This document shows positions 61,852 through 64,000 of a stretch of 64,000 nt of DNA, piece by piece. Position numbers and translations under genes: made by a program. The DNA comes from DATGSL01 sp964645585 (GTDB lineage: Bacteria; Verrucomicrobiota; Verrucomicrobiia; Opitutales; T3Sed10-336), in assembly GCA_964645585.1 (NCBI GenBank), contig CAZYAN010000009.1, positions 1-64,000 of the forward strand. Reading direction: 5' to 3'. The notes under the pieces were generated by a model. That model saw only the letters and a program-made list of their open reading frames with translations. It was not told the origin of the DNA and did no database searches. The stretch's first letter is position 1. Every line of letters begins with the position of its first letter.

Positions 61852-63606
61852 TTATCTTGCGGTTCCCGGCGAGGAACCAGGGCCGTTCAGCATTTGCTGC
61901 TGTTGCTCCGCGGCAAACGCCATTACTGCCTGGTACAGAGCCGCCACCGTCTCCGTCGGCACGGCCAAACCCGCCTCCGCCGCCCCGCCAGTCATCGATA
62001 TGTTCGCCTTCACCGGCGCGAGCCGCCGATCCTTCAACTTCGCCAAAACTTCAGCGACTCCGGGAATGGGCACGGCGTCAATAAATCCTCCAAGGTAGCC
62101 GACCGGGTCGATTTCGGCCTTGACGAGATCGTTCTCCGAAAGCTGAAGCCGGGCGGCGAGATTGTTCTCAACCGGCTGATCAAGCTTCACCGCTTCAATA
62201 ATCCGGGTGATGTCATTGACGCTCGCCGCGTTTGCCAAATACCCGCCGACCACCGCGTAATACATGTCCTGCTGCTGCGTCCGAAGCAGCTCGGGCGCCG
62301 GCGCCTGGTCCTCATTCTTGTCCTCTCCCTCGGCGGTCGGCGCATCCGCCGCACCGGCAACCGGCATTTCCATCCGCATGGCATGCACCGGCGTCCCTCC
62401 CGCGTCCAACTGATTCAACAGCAGCGTGTACTTGGGCAGCATCGCTTCCGCTTCACCGAGATCCTTCTGCAGTTCGCGCATCAGCTCGACCGTTTCCTGG
62501 AGAAACCCAATCAGTTCTTCGTTGGTCAGGCTCGACGGCGCGAGACTCGACATCTTAACCTGAAAATCTTCGATTGATAAAACGCCTGCGGACCGCCCGT
62601 CGGTCGTGTCGAGCCACCGACGCGAGAGACTCTGGAAACCGGTCCAAATCTCCGGCGCTTTGCCCTTGATCGCCTCAGGCATCGCAGCCACCAGATGATC
62701 GATGTAACGGCGCGTCACGGCGACATCCATCCCGCCCAGGAAGCGAATGGCACCGTCCGCCGGAAGAAAACGGGCAAAGCCGAAATCGGCCGAGCGCTTC
62801 TGATTGAGAAACGCCGCCAGCTCAGACCCCGGTGCCGCCTGAATATAGAGCGCCTCCCGCAACGTCTCCGGCGAGAGGTCGACACCGATGCGGAGATCTT
62901 CGACGGCATCGATCTCCGTGGAAAGCGCCTGCAGCATCGGCTGGAGGAAGAGCTGTTCGACGCCGTTATCACCAGGCATCACACGCAGCACTTCACGAAG
63001 CTTCCTCGCCACAGTCGCCCCCTTCAGCGCCAGCTCCACGTCGTACCGGCGCTCGCCGCGCATGAGCTCGATCAATTCCTCCTCGTGCCCGTCCACCAAA
63101 GTCGCCGATGCGTCCGCGGCCCACCCAAAGGTCCATCCGCCGGACTCCTTCAACTGGAGGTCCCAGGCCGGCAGCGATTGCCGCAATGGACTGGAATCCA
63201 GCAGTTTCATCACCCAAACGGCCTGAATATCCATGCCGCGCGCCACCAGAACCGCCCCCGCGTTCTCCCCCGGCGCAAAACCGTCGAACATCGGATCGCC
63301 TAGCATCCCTCCAAGCATGGCCGTCAGCGAACTGGCCTGCGGGCCGGGCGCGATCCGCTGGGCCACCGCCGTGATCTTCGCGGAAAGTTCTTTCGGCGCC
63401 GGTCCCCGAATAACGCCCAGCACCTCGGCTGATCCCTGAGCGTTTTCCTGGGCGTCACCCGCGCCCGCATCGACCGGTGCCGCACGGCCCGCCAGAACCA
63501 GGGAAAGAAAAACTATCCCCGGAACGGATGCCTTGACGGCTTTCCAAACGGGCCGCGAAAAAGCAGCGAGAAAACATGAGTAGAAGCGGACCGGATCATT
63601 TTTCAT
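61852..63606 (-). CDS. Exported protein of unknown function
   Basis: A 584-residue protein with a long N-terminal signal region (VPGIVFLSLVLAGRAAPVDAG). I do not recognise a named domain. The body is rich in alternating strands and helices (VLGVIRGPAPKELSAKI, GAVLVARGMDIQAVWVMKLLD, IGVDLSPETLREALYIQAAPGS), with an acidic Asp/Glu/Ala-rich stretch about residues 430-450. The repeated use of volume-like strand pairs (GMDIQAVWVM, GMDVAVTRRYI) suggests a periplasmic binding or scaffold protein. It faces the methyltransferase gene across a promoter region of 95 bases and is followed by the MBL-fold gene. Confidence 0.75.
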   Translation of the reverse strand: MKNDPVRFYSCFLAAFSRPVWKAVKASVPGIVFLSLVLAGRAAPVDAGAGDAQENAQGSAEVLGVIRGPAPKELSAKITAVAQRIAPGPQASSLTAMLGGMLGDPMFDGFAPGENAGAVLVARGMDIQAVWVMKLLDSSPLRQSLPAWDLQLKESGGWTFGWAADASATLVDGHEEELIELMRGERRYDVELALKGATVARKLREVLRVMPGDNGVEQLFLQPMLQALSTEIDAVEDLRIGVDLSPETLREALYIQAAPGSELAAFLNQKRSADFGFARFLPADGAIRFLGGMDVAVTRRYIDHLVAAMPEAIKGKAPEIWTGFQSLSRRWLDTTDGRSAGVLSIEDFQVKMSSLAPSSLTNEELIGFLQETVELMRELQKDLGEAEAMLPKYTLLLNQLDAGGTPVHAMRMEMPVAGAADAPTAEGEDKNEDQAPAPELLRTQQQDMYYAVVGGYLANAASVNDITRIIEAVKLDQPVENNLAARLQLSENDLVKAEIDPVGYLGGFIDAVPIPGVAEVLAKLKDRRLAPVKANISMTGGAAEAGLAVPTETVAALYQAVMAFAAEQQQQMLNGPGSSPGTAR

Positions 63607-63614
63607 GCCTATCG

Positions 63615-63643
63615 TTTACAGACACTTCGATCTCCTGTAAAAT
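63615..63643 (+). promoter_or_regulatory. Sigma70-type promoter for the terminal methyltransferase gene
   Basis: TTTACA (63615-63620) and TAAAAT (63638-63643) each differ from consensus at one base and are separated by exactly 17 bases. The methyltransferase start lies 58 bases downstream of the -10 box. Confidence 0.6.
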
Positions 63644-63701
63644 TGAAACGTCCCGCCGCGCGCTTTCTGGTTCTTCTCGATGGCGGCGATCGGTGCCCGC
63701 A

Positions 63702-64000
63702 ATGAAACGTCTTGTTCAGCCGGAGATTCTCGACTCCCTCCCTCACGACCACCCCGAAGCAGCCGCCAACCGTCGCGACCTCTTTTTAGTCAATTGGGTC
63801 ATGGGCAACTTTCATTGGATTGGCTCAACGCTGAAACCGCTCCTTGCCAACGATGACCGGATCCTGGAGATCGGGGCGGGCGACGGACGGCTCGGACACT
63901 ATTTGACGGCGACCGGGATCGGCGCGGAACATGGCGGATGCGGACTGGACCGCTGCCCCCGCCCTTCCCGATGGCCCGGATACTGGGACTGGTTCCAGGA
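63702..64000 (+). CDS. SAM-dependent methyltransferase, N-terminal part (cut by window end)
   Basis: An open frame from ATG 63702 to the end of the window (99 complete codons). It contains RRDLFLVNWVMGNFHWI, a pattern seen in methyltransferases next to polyketide and isoprenoid genes, then the SAM-binding motif ILEIGAGDGRLGHYL and GLDRCPRPSRWPGYWDW. The C-terminal part and the neighbouring genes are outside the window, so the substrate cannot be inferred. A good promoter lies upstream at 63615-63643. Confidence 0.75.
   Translation, partial: MKRLVQPEILDSLPHDHPEAAANRRDLFLVNWVMGNFHWIGSTLKPLLANDDRILEIGAGDGRLGHYLTATGIGAEHGGCGLDRCPRPSRWPGYWDWFQ

Overview
The window looks like a draft-genome or metagenome contig (two runs of exactly 100 N) from a moderately GC-rich Gram-negative heterotroph. 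It is most likely a verrucomicrobium of the Opitutae type. Support for this: Tat-exported Gfo/Idh/MocA proteins with an RRDFL signal, lone prepilin-type proteins, SUMF1-type secreted proteins with the 'ADW...F(Y/I)RL' module common in that phylum, a WD40 Ser/Thr kinase, very large modular secreted proteins, and an LptF/G-type permease showing an outer membrane. The assignment is inference from gene style; no rRNA is present.

Layout. 1-3.6 kb: membrane Ser/Thr kinase with WD40 and TPR repeats. 3.6-13.9 kb, minus strand: a carbohydrate cluster with a ceramidase-like hydrolase, SDR, enolase-superfamily sugar-acid dehydratase, three Gfo/Idh/MocA proteins (two with Tat signals), a prepilin-type protein and two tandem SUMF1/FGE-fold proteins without the catalytic cysteines. 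14.3-17.3 kb, plus strand: a PL8 chondroitin-ABC-lyase-like enzyme with the full catalytic tetrad, followed by a convergent Na+/solute symporter. Together these suggest use of a GalNAc/uronate polysaccharide such as chondroitin or dermatan sulfate. No sulfatase is in the window.

19.2-22.9 kb, plus strand: class III aminotransferase, B12-binding radical SAM protein and a translationally coupled membrane protein of unknown role. A hairpin over the ribosome-binding region lies directly before the radical SAM gene.

22.9-47.8 kb, minus strand: one tightly coupled four-gene operon filling about 25 kb, the most unusual part of the window. It encodes a giant exported protein of about 6,020 residues (two LamG domains, two seven-repeat FG-GAP propellers, Ig, CARDB, fibronectin-like and beta-helix segments, ending in a Hint autoprocessing domain), then a 1,326-residue exported protein with seven VWQD-type propeller repeats, then an exported tandem rhodanese-fold protein with no cysteine at all, then a 636-residue exported repeat protein. 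I propose it as an undescribed Hint-processed surface assembly.

48-64 kb: mostly housekeeping. It holds two rRNA-type methyltransferases, an MscS channel, a Gln-rich PRC-barrel protein with a clear terminator, a DUF4212/SSS acetate-type symporter pair, tRNA-Arg(CCG), a stand-alone CoaC-like flavoprotein, system II cytochrome c assembly (ResB and CcsA, the latter with a His-rich segment), an LptF/G-type permease, a PhnP-like metallo-hydrolase, an exported protein of unknown function, and the start of a further methyltransferase cut by the window edge.
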